Of a stretch of DNA of 64,000 bases, positions 42,503 through 53,332 are shown in pieces. Origin of the DNA: Stentor coeruleus (Eukaryota; Ciliophora; Heterotrichea; Heterotrichida; Stentoridae); NCBI GenBank assembly GCA_001970955.1, contig MPUH01000010.1, forward strand, positions 117,839-181,838, given 5' to 3'. The translations under genes were made by a program, and so were the position numbers. Position 1 is the first letter of the stretch. Each line of letters opens with the position of its first letter. The notes below the pieces were generated by a model. The model saw nothing but the letters and a program-made list of their open reading frames with translations, did not search any database and was not told the origin of the DNA.

Positions 42503-43636
42503 TCAAAATTTACACAAACCCAGATTGTTTTCATCTATATTCACAATTTTATTCCCTATCCGCTGTCTTAAACTCATCAAAAAGTTTGGTGGAGCTAATC
42601 TTTTATTAGTTTTTCTAACCCTAGCCATATGAATATTCACTGTTTGACAACTAGCCCAATTCACATTTACCGATTCATGTTTAATTTTTTTAGTATTCAA
42701 CAATTCATTCACATTTAAACTTTTATCTGATCTTACAACAGTCAGCATTTCTTTAGACTCATTTTTTCTAATTTTTCTTTTCGTATCTTTCGAATAAGCA
42801 TTCCTATCATTACTTCTCAGATTATCATAAGCTTTAGTTAAAAACGGGCTTTTTTCCAAATTCTGCGACCTATAACTTAGCCATTCATAATCCATACGTG
42901 AAGTCTTTATATAATTTTCTGAAACATCATTTCTTATAAGTTTGCTAATAAAATCACTAGCTGAAACCATTAAAACTTCTCCTACAGCCGTGTTACAAAC
43001 ACAAGAAAAAATCCGACTTTTAGATTTATTCATAATCTCTTCAGCACCTAAAATCTCTTTTTCTCCTTTAACAACAATATCAGCTTTAATAACATGTTTT
43101 ATTTGTTTATTTTCAAACTTCTTCATCATTATAGTACTATTAAAAGAGGATTTTTCTTTGTTTTCCTTAACAAATTTCCTTGTTATAGTAAACGACCCTT
43201 TTAATACAAAGTAAACATGGCTCGGTATATCATTTTGCTTAAACAAATATTGACCTTTAGTAAAAATCTTAGTTTTAAACATGTGAAGAGCTTTGGATAG
43301 CTGAGATTTGGCCCATTTTGTGAATATTGAGATGTTTTGAAGAAACTCAATTGTCTCGATGATTTTTTTTTGCGATAATTCTAAGAGGATTTTACTTAAT
43401 TTCAGTTTTGGGACTGAGGATAAGTGTGAGAGTTTTGGAGATGATGAGATTTTTATTGAAAAATATGGGGATTGAGACGTATTTTTATGTAAATTGAATC
43501 TTGGTTCTTGTGCTGATAAGCTTCTTTCTAGGTTGAGAATATTTGATGGTATAGGAGATTGACTTTTAAAAGTTATGAGGTTGTGATCTTCTGAGGGTTT
43601 AGGGAAGATTTCAGATTCAGGAGAGTTTGTATGCAT
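42503..43636 (-). CDS. Protein with a degenerate cyclic-nucleotide-binding fold
   Basis: This is a 377-residue protein from ATG 43636 to TGA 42503. Residues about 95-235 fit a CNB beta-roll: ETIEFLQNISIFTKWAKSQL, then FTKGQYLFKQNDIPSHVYFV and LKGSFTITRK. A long lysine-rich insert follows, then EILGAEEIMNKSKSRIFSCV and TAVGEVLMVSASDF. The phosphate-binding cassette (FGExALLxxxPRxAT) is only faintly kept (ILGAEEIMNKSKSRIF), so ligand binding is doubtful. The N-terminus is Ser/Pro-rich, and the C-terminal 130 residues are basic without a domain. No channel helices or kinase domain are attached. Stand-alone CNB proteins with long flanks are common in ciliates. Confidence 0.75.
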   Translation of the reverse strand: MHTNSPESEIFPKPSEDHNLITFKSQSPIPSNILNLERSLSAQEPRFNLHKNTSQSPYFSIKISSSPKLSHLSSVPKLKLSKILLELSQKKIIETIEFLQNISIFTKWAKSQLSKALHMFKTKIFTKGQYLFKQNDIPSHVYFVLKGSFTITRKFVKENKEKSSFNSTIMMKKFENKQIKHVIKADIVVKGEKEILGAEEIMNKSKSRIFSCVCNTAVGEVLMVSASDFISKLIRNDVSENYIKTSRMDYEWLSYRSQNLEKSPFLTKAYDNLRSNDRNAYSKDTKRKIRKNESKEMLTVVRSDKSLNVNELLNTKKIKHESVNVNWASCQTVNIHMARVRKTNKRLAPPNFLMSLRQRIGNKIVNIDENNLGLCKF

Positions 43637-43766
43637 ATAAAAAGAAAATATGGTATATTAAGATAGGGAAAATAATTGCTTATGGGAGAATGTGTAAAAT
43701 TGAATAAGAAATTGTTAAGGACTTATAGTTTTATAATATGTTAGGATTTAGGTTTAAGGATTGCTT

Positions 43767-43958
43767 TTAGGTTGAAGTGTTTGAGAAACTGCTAATGCCT
43801 GAGAATTTTACTTCATGGGTTAATGCTTGGAAGATAGAGTCTTCAGTTAGGATTTCATCGGCGCCTTTAATATTTATGACTTCTATTATGATACTTTTTG
43901 CTAGATCTTCATCCTCGTCTTTTAGGTTATTATTGGTATAGCAGCATAAGCCTCCCAT
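43767..43958 (-). CDS. Small acidic protein with MGGLCC acylation motif
   Basis: The frame is open further upstream to 44042, but the stretch before MGG is hydrophobic, poorly coding and would bury the motif, so ATG 43958 is preferred. The 63-residue product starts MGGLCCYTNNNLKDEDEDLA and contains SIIIEVINIKGADEILTED. Gly2 for myristoylation and Cys5-Cys6 for palmitoylation suggest dual lipid anchoring (inference). No family is recognised. It resembles in design the larger MGNKGS protein at 37166-37768. Confidence 0.5.
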   Translation of the reverse strand: MGGLCCYTNNNLKDEDEDLAKSIIIEVINIKGADEILTEDSIFQALTHEVKFSGISSFSNTST

Positions 43959-45184
43959 TTGTATGGTTTTTATAGCGAATATGCTATTTGATTTAATAAA
44001 TAAAATTTCCAAAGGAGATATTAATGGAAATTTCAATACCAAAGAAGCCTTGGAGGCAAAATAGGTACCCTCATCATTTATTCATAGGGGAAATAAAGAC
44101 TATCACTAGAGTTTTAGAACCAATCTGTAGCTTTTTTATAAAAAAAGCTTTCTGAGCCTTGGCTTTTAACCTGCAAAACTTAATCATGAATTAAAAAAAG
44201 ACTTTTTGAAAGATCTGTTATTTATAGACTTTGAATTATAAACTAAATTCTTGTTGAGCTTATCAGAAAATCAAGCATATATTCATATATGACTATATAA
44301 ATCAGTCTAGAAACTAAAAAGCTTCAATTATTTAAAGTTTTAATCACTGAATAATAATTTTATATTTTGTTTTCTAACTATATTCAAAAATACATTATAT
44401 TTTATCTATTTTTTTTAAATTCTAAGCTACTCACATACATAATAAAATATTCTTTCCTATTTGGCATTTAATAATCTCATCAATCATATCTTAACTATGG
44501 AATTTTATGTAAATACTCTATAATCTTTTCATTTTATATGCCTCAATAAACTCTTTTAATTTATAAACTTTTTACATGATTAGTATAATCTTATCAATAT
44601 CCTTCTAATCTTAATCTATTTTTTAAGCTGTAATTTTATATCAGTCTTTATATCAATTTATTAAGAAAAATGTTCAACAAGCATAAATATNATTTATTAA
44701 GAAAAATGTTCAACAAGCATAAATATTACTATCCCTAGCGTCTAAACCTTACAGGAAATAAGCTATTAAAAAATATGATTAAATAATTTTATCTTTGCTA
44801 AAAAATATAAATGCAATATAAACTTTTTATAATTATAATTTACTAGGTAAATACACTATTGGTTTTGAAAAATCAATACGCCTTAGGATTAACTCTGAAT
44901 AAATATGAAGTGAAAAAAATTTGGCAAAGCATCAAAAATCATATTTCTGACTATTATTATAATAATAAATCAAATAATTTATTCATACCCTATTGTATCT
45001 GTGTAGTATAATTAATTAAGTATTAATTTATCCTTTATAATTATTCTTTCGCATATTTTTTTCATTATCGGAATCCCATTGTAAGTGAGCAGTTTTTATT
45101 TCTGAGTTTATATAAATTCTTATCATATCTTTATTATATAAACTATCTGATGAATCAGACTTTATTTTAGATAGTTATAATTTA
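43959..45184. other. Long divergent intergenic region with N-flanked duplication
   Basis: This is AT-rich DNA with a 35-bp duplication (44656-44690, 44692-44726) around an N at 44691. The right half is mostly C-leaning and G-poor. No gene or RNA is supported. Confidence 0.6.
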
Positions 45185-45613
45185 ATGGAAAACACTAATA
45201 ATACCACAGAAGAGTTTCTCAAATGCAGCTATGCGAACTGTGGGAAATTGCTTAGTTCAAAGTATAATCTTAAACGGCATATCGAGTCATGTCATTTAGG
45301 TAGCCGACCTTATGAATGCCATATTTGCTATAAGCGTTTTTCCTCTAAACAGAACAAACGAGAGCATGTCCGACTAGAACACTCATATTCCTGTGACCCA
45401 AATGATGTAACTTCCAATGTTTCTGAAGTAAAAGGCACGACAATGGAAATCCCCAAGCTTTCAACACTGCTTTATAATTCAGCTGACCCAGACATAAGAC
45501 CATTTACGAAAATCCAACGAGTTTATTTATATGCTGACCTCTTCGATAAAGTAGACCTCCCAATTCTCTCAGAAGACCGTCAAGCTGAATGTAAGCTCCC
45601 TTATCATAGTTAA
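45185..45613 (+). CDS. Two-finger C2H2 zinc-finger protein
   Basis: This is a 142-residue protein. Finger 1 is LKCSYANCGKLLSSKYNLKR then HIESCH, and finger 2 is YECHICYKRFSSKQNKREHV then RLEH, joined by a TGEKP-like linker (LGSRPYE). Both have complete C2H2 ligands with normal spacing. The C-terminal 75 residues show no domain. Two-finger proteins can bind short DNA sites or RNA; the target is unknown. The gene is convergent with the SHIPPO gene, with 36 bp between the stops. Confidence 0.85.
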   Translation: MENTNNTTEEFLKCSYANCGKLLSSKYNLKRHIESCHLGSRPYECHICYKRFSSKQNKREHVRLEHSYSCDPNDVTSNVSEVKGTTMEIPKLSTLLYNSADPDIRPFTKIQRVYLYADLFDKVDLPILSEDRQAECKLPYHS

Positions 45614-45649
45614 AATCAGATGTTTATTTTAATGGTATGCATATTAGTA

Positions 45650-46912
45650 TTAGTTAGGAATGCCTGGTATTGATGAAGAAATTGTATAATGACCTGGACC
45701 TGGATCTTCTTCATAAATAGTCTGATCACGTGGAGCTTTTTTAAAAGTCCATATAGGTGATTCAGTTTGGCTTTTAGATTCATAAGTCCCAGGCCCGGGG
45801 ACATTAAAATTTCCAGGTTTTAGTCCTATTATTCTTTTATCTGTACCGATTATTGCATGAGGGATATCACTTTTGATTGAATTTATATCGGGTTCATAAT
45901 GACCTGGACCTGGACTTGAACAAGTTTCTTCAATTTTTTCTTTACGACCTTTGAGAGTGTATTTTGGACCTGATGATGTGTAAGTTAAAGTTTCATATGC
46001 TCCAGGACCTGGGGTTAAACTTTTTTGGTTTATTGAAGGTCTGAGTGCTGTTCCTATAGTTTTCCCAGGACTTTTACTTGGAGAACTAGTAGGAGTATAT
46101 GTACCAGGGCCTGGGATTTTTGATAAAACCATTAATATCTTCCTTTTACCTTTACCAATTGTAAAAGACGGGGATTCATTACGGTAACTAGAACTGTAAG
46201 CCCCTGGTCCTGGTATTTTATTATCTTCATTAAGTAGTTTTCTCTTTGGGAGCATTGTTTTCCCCATTTTCTTACGAGCTGCTTCTGCTATATCATTAAT
46301 ATTATACTGTCCTGGGGCAGGAAAATTCCCTACTACCTCTTTAATCCTTTGTTCTTTACCAAATCCATGTTTTGGTGATTCTCTTATTGGAGATATTTCA
46401 TAATGTCCTGGACCTGGAAGATCTGACCTAATAAAAGATATATCCCGTGGTGATTTGCTTATTGTATTAGATTTAACAGGAAAAATCGAATCCATTTTAG
46501 GGTTGTAATAGCCTGGTCCTAAGGATAATGTCTCTGTTTGCATACCAAAAAGTTTATTTCCTATTGTATATGATATCATGGTTTTAGGCTTACTTGGATT
46601 ATAAGATGCTGGGCCTGGAGTTTCAACTTTTGATTGATCGTTTTTTGATTTTCCTGGTTTTGGAGTTTTTCCTTTGGGTTTTGTTAAAGTCATATCAACA
46701 AATGATGATAATGTATAAGCACCGGGTCCTGGGGATATTGATTTTGGGTTTGAATCAAGTTTTGGAGCTTTACTAAAACGAGTTGATGGGACTGAAATAT
46801 CTTTAGGGCGAATGTTGTAGGTGTCAGGGCTTGGGGAGAGTTTGTTTGTGGTTTTTAATTCTGATGAGTATTTTATCCCTATGGAATATGCTGGAGATGA
46901 TGAGTGCTTCAT
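45650..46912 (-). CDS. SHIPPO/ODF3-type repeat protein
   Basis: This is a 420-residue protein made of about twelve short repeats around the core PGPGxY (SPGPGAYTL, LPGPGHYEI, IPGPGAYSS, IPGPGTYTP, TPGPGAYET, SPGPGHYEP, VPGPGTYES, DPGPGHYTI), spaced about 30-40 residues. Between them lie basic segments often ending in a phenylalanine and an SxG motif. This is the STPGR/SHIPPO layout of ODF3, CIMAP and related microtubule-associated proteins, which lie along or inside ciliary and flagellar microtubules. No globular domain is present. Reading the reverse complement upstream, the start is preceded by a telomere-like CCTAAACCC. No intron is needed. Confidence 0.9.
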   Translation of the reverse strand: MKHSSSPAYSIGIKYSSELKTTNKLSPSPDTYNIRPKDISVPSTRFSKAPKLDSNPKSISPGPGAYTLSSFVDMTLTKPKGKTPKPGKSKNDQSKVETPGPASYNPSKPKTMISYTIGNKLFGMQTETLSLGPGYYNPKMDSIFPVKSNTISKSPRDISFIRSDLPGPGHYEISPIRESPKHGFGKEQRIKEVVGNFPAPGQYNINDIAEAARKKMGKTMLPKRKLLNEDNKIPGPGAYSSSYRNESPSFTIGKGKRKILMVLSKIPGPGTYTPTSSPSKSPGKTIGTALRPSINQKSLTPGPGAYETLTYTSSGPKYTLKGRKEKIEETCSSPGPGHYEPDINSIKSDIPHAIIGTDKRIIGLKPGNFNVPGPGTYESKSQTESPIWTFKKAPRDQTIYEEDPGPGHYTISSSIPGIPN

Positions 46913-47522
46913 TTTGGGTTTAGGTATTTATAAAGATTTGAATGTATTTTGTGATTTTTGTTTTTTATTGGATGGATTTATTATATGATATAAATTTGCA
47001 AGAATGGGTGATATATGGATTTGCAAAGGGAAATGCTTTAAAGATAGGATTTGGTGGGTTAGGAAGTTTGGTTTTGATTATTGTAAAAAAAATAATAAAT
47101 TTTAAGGAATTTTGTGTATGTCGTTTATTTACAGAATGGATATAGAATGGGAAATAAGCATTTTTGAGAATTCTGATGCCTGGATAAGGGCTTGCTAATT
47201 TATATTATCCACAAAAATATATATAAACTTCTTCCTACACAACTTCCAACTATTTTATTGATGAAATCTGTATAAAACATTAAAGTTCTCTCAAACTAGC
47301 TAATTTTTTTTTATATATAAATATCTTTCATAATAAATTAAGTCTCGTTTAAATGAATTTATTTCATCCGCTTTACACTTTCGATTATAAAACCCAATAA
47401 TATTACAATATTACCACAATTATTCTAAAAGAAACAAATATAAAATCTTAACCTATGTTTTTATTTAAAATTGTATTATTCAAGTTAATTTTAGCAGTAT
47501 TTATAGTTTCTTAACAATAATA
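46913..47522. other. Divergent intergenic region
   Basis: Bases 46913-47130 are G-rich and C-poor; bases 47220-47460 are C-rich and G-poor on the + strand. No gene is accepted; a frame at 46942-47145 is explained by the G/T composition. Confidence 0.6.
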
Positions 47523-48413
47523 ATGGAGTCAACACTTAAACAAAAATACAAAGATCTTCCTGGTACTGAGTGTAGTTTTCCACAAGAAGATTTTATGGAT
47601 TTTTATTCATCAGATGGATTACGTCTTCATACATATAAATACCCATGTGATGAACCTAAGTGCCTTTTATACTCATTTCATGGTTTACATGCATATAGTG
47701 ATTATCATTCACTTATAGCAATGTATATGTCTGATGCTGGTTGCGAGGTTTTAGCTTTTGATCAGCGCGGCCATGGCAAAAGTGATGGAGAAAGAGGACT
47801 TATTTGCACATTTGAAGCTATTCTTGATGATAGCATAAAATTTGTTGAATCTACATCGAAGGAATACCCTAATATCCCGATTTATTTGCTTGGAAGCAGC
47901 ATGGGTGCTAGTCTTTGTCTGTTGATTAACGAAAAAATGCCAGGAATAATAAAAGGTATGATTCTTATGAGTCCAGCCTTAAGATCTAGATCCAGACTAG
48001 AATTTATAGCCCATCACTTTGTTTTAAAATTTAGTTGTTTATGTCCAGGGATGTTTGTTGCCACTTTTGATGATTATGGTGCTTATTCAAATCCAAACAT
48101 CAGGAACTACTTATTAGAAAATCCTTATGTATATAATGGCGGTATAAGATTTGGAAGCATATCATCAGTAACAGCAGGTATGAGACAAGCAAGAGAACTT
48201 ATTGGTAGCTTAAAAACTCCATTTGTTGTTGTTCAAGGAACTGGAGATAATATTATTGATCCACAAATGTCTGAAGAGTTATATAATAGGGCACCTGCTA
48301 CTGATAAAGAGTTACTAGTATATGAAGGACTTCCTCATACCTTTGTTTTTGAAAATGATATTTATGCGATATGTGAAAAACTTCAAAAATGGATTAGTTT
48401 CAGGATTAGTTAG
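47523..48413 (+). CDS. Monoglyceride lipase-like alpha/beta hydrolase
   Basis: This is a 296-residue serine hydrolase. The oxyanion strand is SFHGLHAYSDYH, followed by LAFDQRGHGKSDGERG, the signature of the monoacylglycerol lipase/lysophospholipase group. The nucleophile elbow is GSSMG (Ser126). The acid is the Asp of GTGDNIIDP and the base is the His of GLPHTF, so the triad is complete. There is no signal peptide or membrane helix. The length is close to mammalian MGLL (about 303). The lid region (RSRSRLEFIAHHFVLKFSCL) is hydrophobic and may bind membrane. The likely reaction is hydrolysis of monoacylglycerol to fatty acid and glycerol; substrate choice is inferred. Confidence 0.9.
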   Translation: MESTLKQKYKDLPGTECSFPQEDFMDFYSSDGLRLHTYKYPCDEPKCLLYSFHGLHAYSDYHSLIAMYMSDAGCEVLAFDQRGHGKSDGERGLICTFEAILDDSIKFVESTSKEYPNIPIYLLGSSMGASLCLLINEKMPGIIKGMILMSPALRSRSRLEFIAHHFVLKFSCLCPGMFVATFDDYGAYSNPNIRNYLLENPYVYNGGIRFGSISSVTAGMRQARELIGSLKTPFVVVQGTGDNIIDPQMSEELYNRAPATDKELLVYEGLPHTFVFENDIYAICEKLQKWISFRIS

Positions 48414-48621
48414 TGTAATGATTTTTTTTAGTTTGTGTCAATAATTGATATAGGTTAATTATCAATAATTTCACTCATCCTTTTTATAACCTCCTTATAT
48501 CCATTTCTAAAATTCATAATAAAACCCAAAATTATTTTAATTATTTACAACACAATACTTTATATCTCTAAATAAAAAAAATATGGCAAGATTCATCTGA
48601 AGATACAGTATCTATAAATAT

Positions 48622-49491
48622 ATGCAGGCTTATCATAAAAAATCATCAAGTTCATCTTCAGTTAAGCTCCAGAAACATCGAGTAATAATCAGAAGTACAT
48701 TTAATCGATCGCATACCCCAGATAAAAACATCCTCTCAGCCAATCACAAAACCCTTATCTACAACGAAGACTTCACTCACACCCCAGATTGCCTTCACGG
48801 ACACAACATAACCGAATTCCAACGTGCAAGAATGATTGACTGGATGATCGAAGTAACCTCAACCTTCAAACTATCAACCCGTACTTTTTTTATATCATCA
48901 AAAATCATGGATAAATTTTTCTCTTTGCATAACCTCAGTATCAATGGTAACCTTCTTCATGTGATAGGATTAACATCAATGTTCATTGCTTCTAAATATG
49001 AAGATGTTATACCTTTGACTATGAATGATATAGTAAATTCTATTGGTCATAATAAAATCCCAAAAGCTGATATTATTATGACAGAACAGGTTATATGTAA
49101 AAAACTTGGATTTTTTGTGAATTTTGTCACTCGTTGTGATTTTATTGAAGAAATAAGTAAAGAAATTTCCCTTTGTGAGGATGCTACAAATTTTGCTTTG
49201 TTTCTTGGAAGAGCTTCTATGTATTTTTATTCACATATGAATTTGAAAGAGTCAGAAGTGGCTTTTTGTTGCCTTTTTTGTGCGGCTAAGGCTATGAAAA
49301 AAGAAGAAGCTGCGATTAAAGTTCTGTCTAAGTGCGTAATTTCGAAGGTGTTTGTGAATATTGAGAGCTTTAAAAGTGATCTTGGCCGATTTAAAGATAC
49401 TTTTCCTAGGCTTTTGAACAATGTACTGTTTTATCAGATGGACTTTGATGTTATTGGTGGGATTGTTTATGCTTATGTTGGTAATCCGTGA
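48622..49491 (+). CDS. Mitotic-type (A/B-like) cyclin
   Basis: This is a 289-residue protein. The cyclin box begins ITEFQRARMIDWMIEVTSTF, matching the MRAILVDWLVEV motif of A/B cyclins, and continues with KIMDKFFS, HVIGLTSMFIASKYEDVIPL and ADIIMTEQVICKKLGFFVN. The C-terminal cyclin fold is weaker. The N-terminus is short, Ser-rich and basic; I see no clear RxxL destruction box. The gene ends in TGA, followed by a run of TA repeats (49500-49516). It probably binds and activates a CDK. The subtype cannot be fixed by eye. Confidence 0.85.
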   Translation: MQAYHKKSSSSSSVKLQKHRVIIRSTFNRSHTPDKNILSANHKTLIYNEDFTHTPDCLHGHNITEFQRARMIDWMIEVTSTFKLSTRTFFISSKIMDKFFSLHNLSINGNLLHVIGLTSMFIASKYEDVIPLTMNDIVNSIGHNKIPKADIIMTEQVICKKLGFFVNFVTRCDFIEEISKEISLCEDATNFALFLGRASMYFYSHMNLKESEVAFCCLFCAAKAMKKEEAAIKVLSKCVISKVFVNIESFKSDLGRFKDTFPRLLNNVLFYQMDFDVIGGIVYAYVGNP

Positions 49492-49697
49492 TATTTATTT
49501 ATATATATATATATATTTTTTATAGTTTCTAAGCATGTTTTAAGGATTTAAAACTATAAAAAACTTTGATAACACTAAAATTCTGTCAAAATAAACACAA
49601 AAATGAGTATCTAAAAATAATAATCTATTTTCATCATGGACGCAATTTCGCTAAAAGGAAAAGGAAAATTTCGTTAAGCAATTTATTTTTATACAAT

Positions 49698-50501
49698 TTA
49701 CAAAGCAAACCCCTTCGAACTGATCATCGGTGATCCACTCATCTCTTCAGGCAAATTCTCAACCCATTTCAGCAACCCATCAACACCTTCTTGATTCAAA
49801 CTTTCCTCAATAACATCAAGTTCCTGTTCATTTTTCAAACTACTAAACCTATCTTTTTCTTCTATCTTCTCACAACTCTCTATTTTAAATTGAAATTTCC
49901 CTTCTTTCCTCTCATCTTCAATAAAAATTCCTTTATCACATTTTTTATCATCTTCAAAAATATTCTTTTTCTCATTAAAATTCATTGTTTCTGAAACTTT
50001 TATATCATTTCTAAATTTCTCAGGGAATGTTTTTTTCTCAATCCCTGGTGATTTAGATAAATTAGATAATTGAGGTACAACAATTTCATTTTTTTTACTT
50101 ATCATTTGATTCTGATCAGAGTTTTTAATCCCATAAAGTTGTCTCATTTTATTAACTCTTCGTTCTTGAATACTTTTTCCTTGACGTTTTCTCACTCCAG
50201 TCTGAGGAGGAAGTGGGGGTTTTTTATGTGGAGCTTCTGATTTGGCTATTATGCTTTCAACTTTTTTCCATTGTTTATAGTAAATATCTAAGTCAAATGT
50301 AGGATAAACTTTTTGAATTGGTTCAGAAGAAAAACTTCTGGTTGATGGAGTACTGTTGTGGAATTTTTGGGAAGTGTTGTTTATAGCATCGTGTTTTTGG
50401 AGAACTGATGTACTAAGTTTTAGGGTTTTACCTTCATATATGTCGTTTTTTACTCGGATTACCTGAGCTAGTTTGTATTCTTGCCATGGACCAATGTACA
50501 T
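49698..50501 (-). CDS. Hypothetical protein with GPWQEYKLA start
   Basis: This is a 267-residue protein from ATG 50501 to TAA 49698. The first residues, MYIGPWQEYKLAQVIRVKND, form a compact motif. The middle has DLDIYYKQWKKVESIIAK and a basic proline-rich stretch, HKKPPLPPQTGVRKRQGKS, then RRVNKMRQLYGI. The last 120 residues are acidic and charged and end LLKWVENLPEEMSGSP. No membrane segment is present. I do not recognise a family; a cytoskeletal or ciliary adaptor would fit the composition but is a guess. Confidence 0.65.
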   Translation of the reverse strand: MYIGPWQEYKLAQVIRVKNDIYEGKTLKLSTSVLQKHDAINNTSQKFHNSTPSTRSFSSEPIQKVYPTFDLDIYYKQWKKVESIIAKSEAPHKKPPLPPQTGVRKRQGKSIQERRVNKMRQLYGIKNSDQNQMISKKNEIVVPQLSNLSKSPGIEKKTFPEKFRNDIKVSETMNFNEKKNIFEDDKKCDKGIFIEDERKEGKFQFKIESCEKIEEKDRFSSLKNEQELDVIEESLNQEGVDGLLKWVENLPEEMSGSPMISSKGFAL

Positions 50502-50985
50502 TAGGATTATTTATTTGAATTATTTATTATAAGATTTTATTAAGATATGTTAAAGGTTTTGTGATTAGGAATAATATGATTTTATAATCTTGCAAAGAGT
50601 TTTTTATGGGTTTAATTATGTAGAAATTAATAAGAATAAGAGTTTAGATAGAATAAACTTTGGGTGTATGGGAAATTATAGAATTGATAAGAAAGAATAT
50701 TGATTGAGATCTTTGATGTTTTATTATAATATAGTATCGTAGAATATTTCATCTCTTTACAAATTTAGGTATGCCTGGGGTTGAATATATTTAACAATAA
50801 GAATATTTGTGTTTTCAAACTTATTTAAGTTAGTTTATATGAAATAATTATTTAAGCCAAATATTGTTTGAGAATTCATTAACGGATTACTTCCTTCATA
50901 AATGATCAGATTTAATTCTCATATCCAAAACCCCAATCTTCCTTCATCCTACTCCTAATAAAAAATCTCACAAATAATTCCAAAT
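50502..50985. other. Divergent intergenic region
   Basis: The left part is G-leaning and the last 90 bases are C-rich and G-poor on the + strand. No gene is seen. Confidence 0.55.
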
Positions 50986-53272
50986 ATGGACACACTAGTT
51001 ATCCCCGAGCATATTATCGAAATCGAAAGCACAAAGTTAATCAACAAACTAGACTCAAGTAATGTCTACATAGCCNATCCCCGAGCATATTATCGAAATC
51101 GAAAGCACAAAGTTAATCAACAAACTAGACTCAAGTAATGTCTACATAGCCAAATGTGACTCCATAGGCCAAAACTCCATATACGAAGCCAAGCCTTCAG
51201 TTTTGACATTTGCCGGTTATGAGGTAAAAAAAACCCAAGCCTTAAAACTATCAATCCGTAACATATCCAGCACACCCCAGCGTTTGAGTATCCTACCAAC
51301 AACAACTCCTTTTTTCAAACCTCATTACAACAAAAAAGGTCAATTAGCCCCAGGGATGAACGAAACCCTCATTATCCACTTTGTCCCTCCAGAATGGCGA
51401 TATTATTATGATTGTTTAAGAATTCTAACTCCAGCAGGGAATATCAACATCCCAATTCACGCATATCCTGTAATGAATTATAATGAAAGATATATTCCAG
51501 CACTAATCGATTTAGGAAAGTGTAATGTTGGCCAACAAATCAAAAAAAATATAGAGCTTGAAAGTATCGTCCCAGTAACTTTTGAATATGAAATCAAAGT
51601 TACTGAAGAACACCCAGATATTATGATAGGACCAGTTACTGGAGAAGTTCCAGGTAAAGGAAAACAAGTATTGGAAATTGTATATACAGCACATTCAGCA
51701 TGTACAGCTTCTATGGAGTTTACATTTATGTTAAGTGAATTTGATTATAAACCTATAAAAACTAGGGTTATAGCTTCAGCTTCACATAGTTCACCAATTA
51801 GACAAGAACCGATGAGTAAAAATCTTTTAACAGGTTCAAAAGAAAATTTTACTGGGAAAAAAAAACTCCCTGAGTTGTCGAGGTTTACAAAGTCTATAGG
51901 CAAAGTGCCACAAACAGTTATAGCACCAAAAGAACTTGATAGGGTTATTTTTGAACAACAATTTAATACTGAATATAGGAAACTTGAAGAATTTGATAGA
52001 GAAAAAGAGTTTAAAATCTATGTTAGTGTTGGAGATCCACATCCTACAGATGAGTATATAGCATCAGTAGGATATGAAAGGGAAGATAAAGAGATGAATA
52101 GGTTAAAAGATTTAAGGAAAAAAGATTTATTGAGAAATGTTCATGAGATTGATATGGATAAAAGTATTACTAAACTTGAGTTCATTCCTGATAAAATGCC
52201 AACTTGGAACGCGTATCAAAATGATGAGTTTTCTCTAAGACAGCTGCCGTTAAATAGGTTTGTTAGAGCTGCGAGTACAGTTATAGTAAGACTAAGAGTT
52301 GAAAGAAGGCTTAAGAAAATCAAAGATGTTTTTGTTAAATATAACGTCAGAACAAGACAAGAAGCTCGAGAATTTGTGATTTTAGACTGGAAACAAGCTG
52401 ATTTAATAGGAGTTGGTAAACAAGATTTCATTCCTTTTTCTGTTGATATGTCAGAAGGTTGTATAAAACAAAAACTCTTCCCTGAGCAGTTTTCAGATGC
52501 TCTTGACGAGTTTAAGAAAAACCTAGAAATTGTCCCTTTAAACAATTTCGACACTTATTATGCAATGACTTCTATAGAACCTCAAGATTTCTTACTCGCC
52601 AATTACCCAGATGTTTTCCCAATACCAGCAAGTCATTATGTCCCAATAGAAAAAGATCGAGAACTTCGTCAAGGAGCTGAAGAAGAGTATTCAATATGTC
52701 TTGAAAAAGGTGAATTCCGTGATGATCCACTTTTTATTGTATCAAACAATGCTAATAAACCTATTGCCATTGATCCTGTTAGTGTTGTCAGACCTCATCC
52801 AAGCTTAAGATGCTATATGACTTTAAATGCTCTTGCTGAAACATCACCTGAATATCAAGTTATCCCTACAGAAATTCTTAGGGCAAATTATGATGAGTAT
52901 CCTGGATGTTTTATCCCTTCACCTTATATGCTTTGTAACAAATGGAGACCTAAAGGCACTTATGGAGCAGTTAAAATCCCTGAAAAAATGAGAGGGGCTA
53001 ATGCTGCAGAAGCACTTAGTGAATCAGATTCTGATAATGAAAATGTTGTTGGAATTGATATACCTGTTTTAGAAAACTATTTGGCACAGTTTGAAGGAGA
53101 TGATGAGAATATAAAACTTGCTATGAAAACTAATGTGAAAGTTGAAGCGACAAATGCTTTGTGTGAGGAAATAGAGAAAAATAAGCAGAAGGATATAGCT
53201 TGGTTACCATCACAGATTACTTTGATCAATAAGCAGATTACTGATCCTGAGCTTAAGCTTTCTATTCTTTAG
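50986..53272 (+). CDS. CFAP221: CFAP221/PCDP1-like central-apparatus protein, with assembly duplication
   Basis: The true start is ATG 50986 (MDTLVIPEHIIEIESTKL). An N at 51076 with a 75-bp duplication (51001-51075, 51077-51151) interrupts it; collapsed, the protein has 736 residues. The N-terminal half carries ASH/MSP-like domains (LSIRNISSTPQRLSILPTTT, then FVPPEWRYYYDCLRILTPAG and EIKVTEEHPDIMIGPVTGEV), as in CFAP221. The middle has the family-like segments EFDREKEFKIYVSVGDPHPT and FVRAASTVIVRLRVERRLKK, and the C-terminus has SEMIxPxPL-like blocks (FPIPASHYVPIEKDRELRQG; GCFIPSPYMLCNKWRPKG). CFAP221 is part of the C1d projection of the ciliary central pair and binds calmodulin. Assignment is by remembered domain order and motifs. 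Confidence 0.78.
51001..51151. repeat. 75-bp direct duplication around N at 51076
   Basis: Bases 51001-51075 and 51077-51151 are identical. Collapsing them joins the start codon region to the long frame. Confidence 0.92.
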
Positions 53273-53332
53273 TAGTATTAATTATGTATTCCAGTTTTAA
53301 GATTTTTTGTTTGTGATTTTAGGTTATTAGGT

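Noticed and set aside
43959-44042. N-terminal extension of the MGGLCC protein.
   Set aside because: The extra 28 residues are hydrophobic and would hide an acylation motif; the later ATG is preferred.
49497-49520. TA dinucleotide run after the cyclin gene as a functional element.
   Set aside because: Short TA microsatellites are expected in DNA of this composition; no paired structure or repeat elsewhere supports a role.
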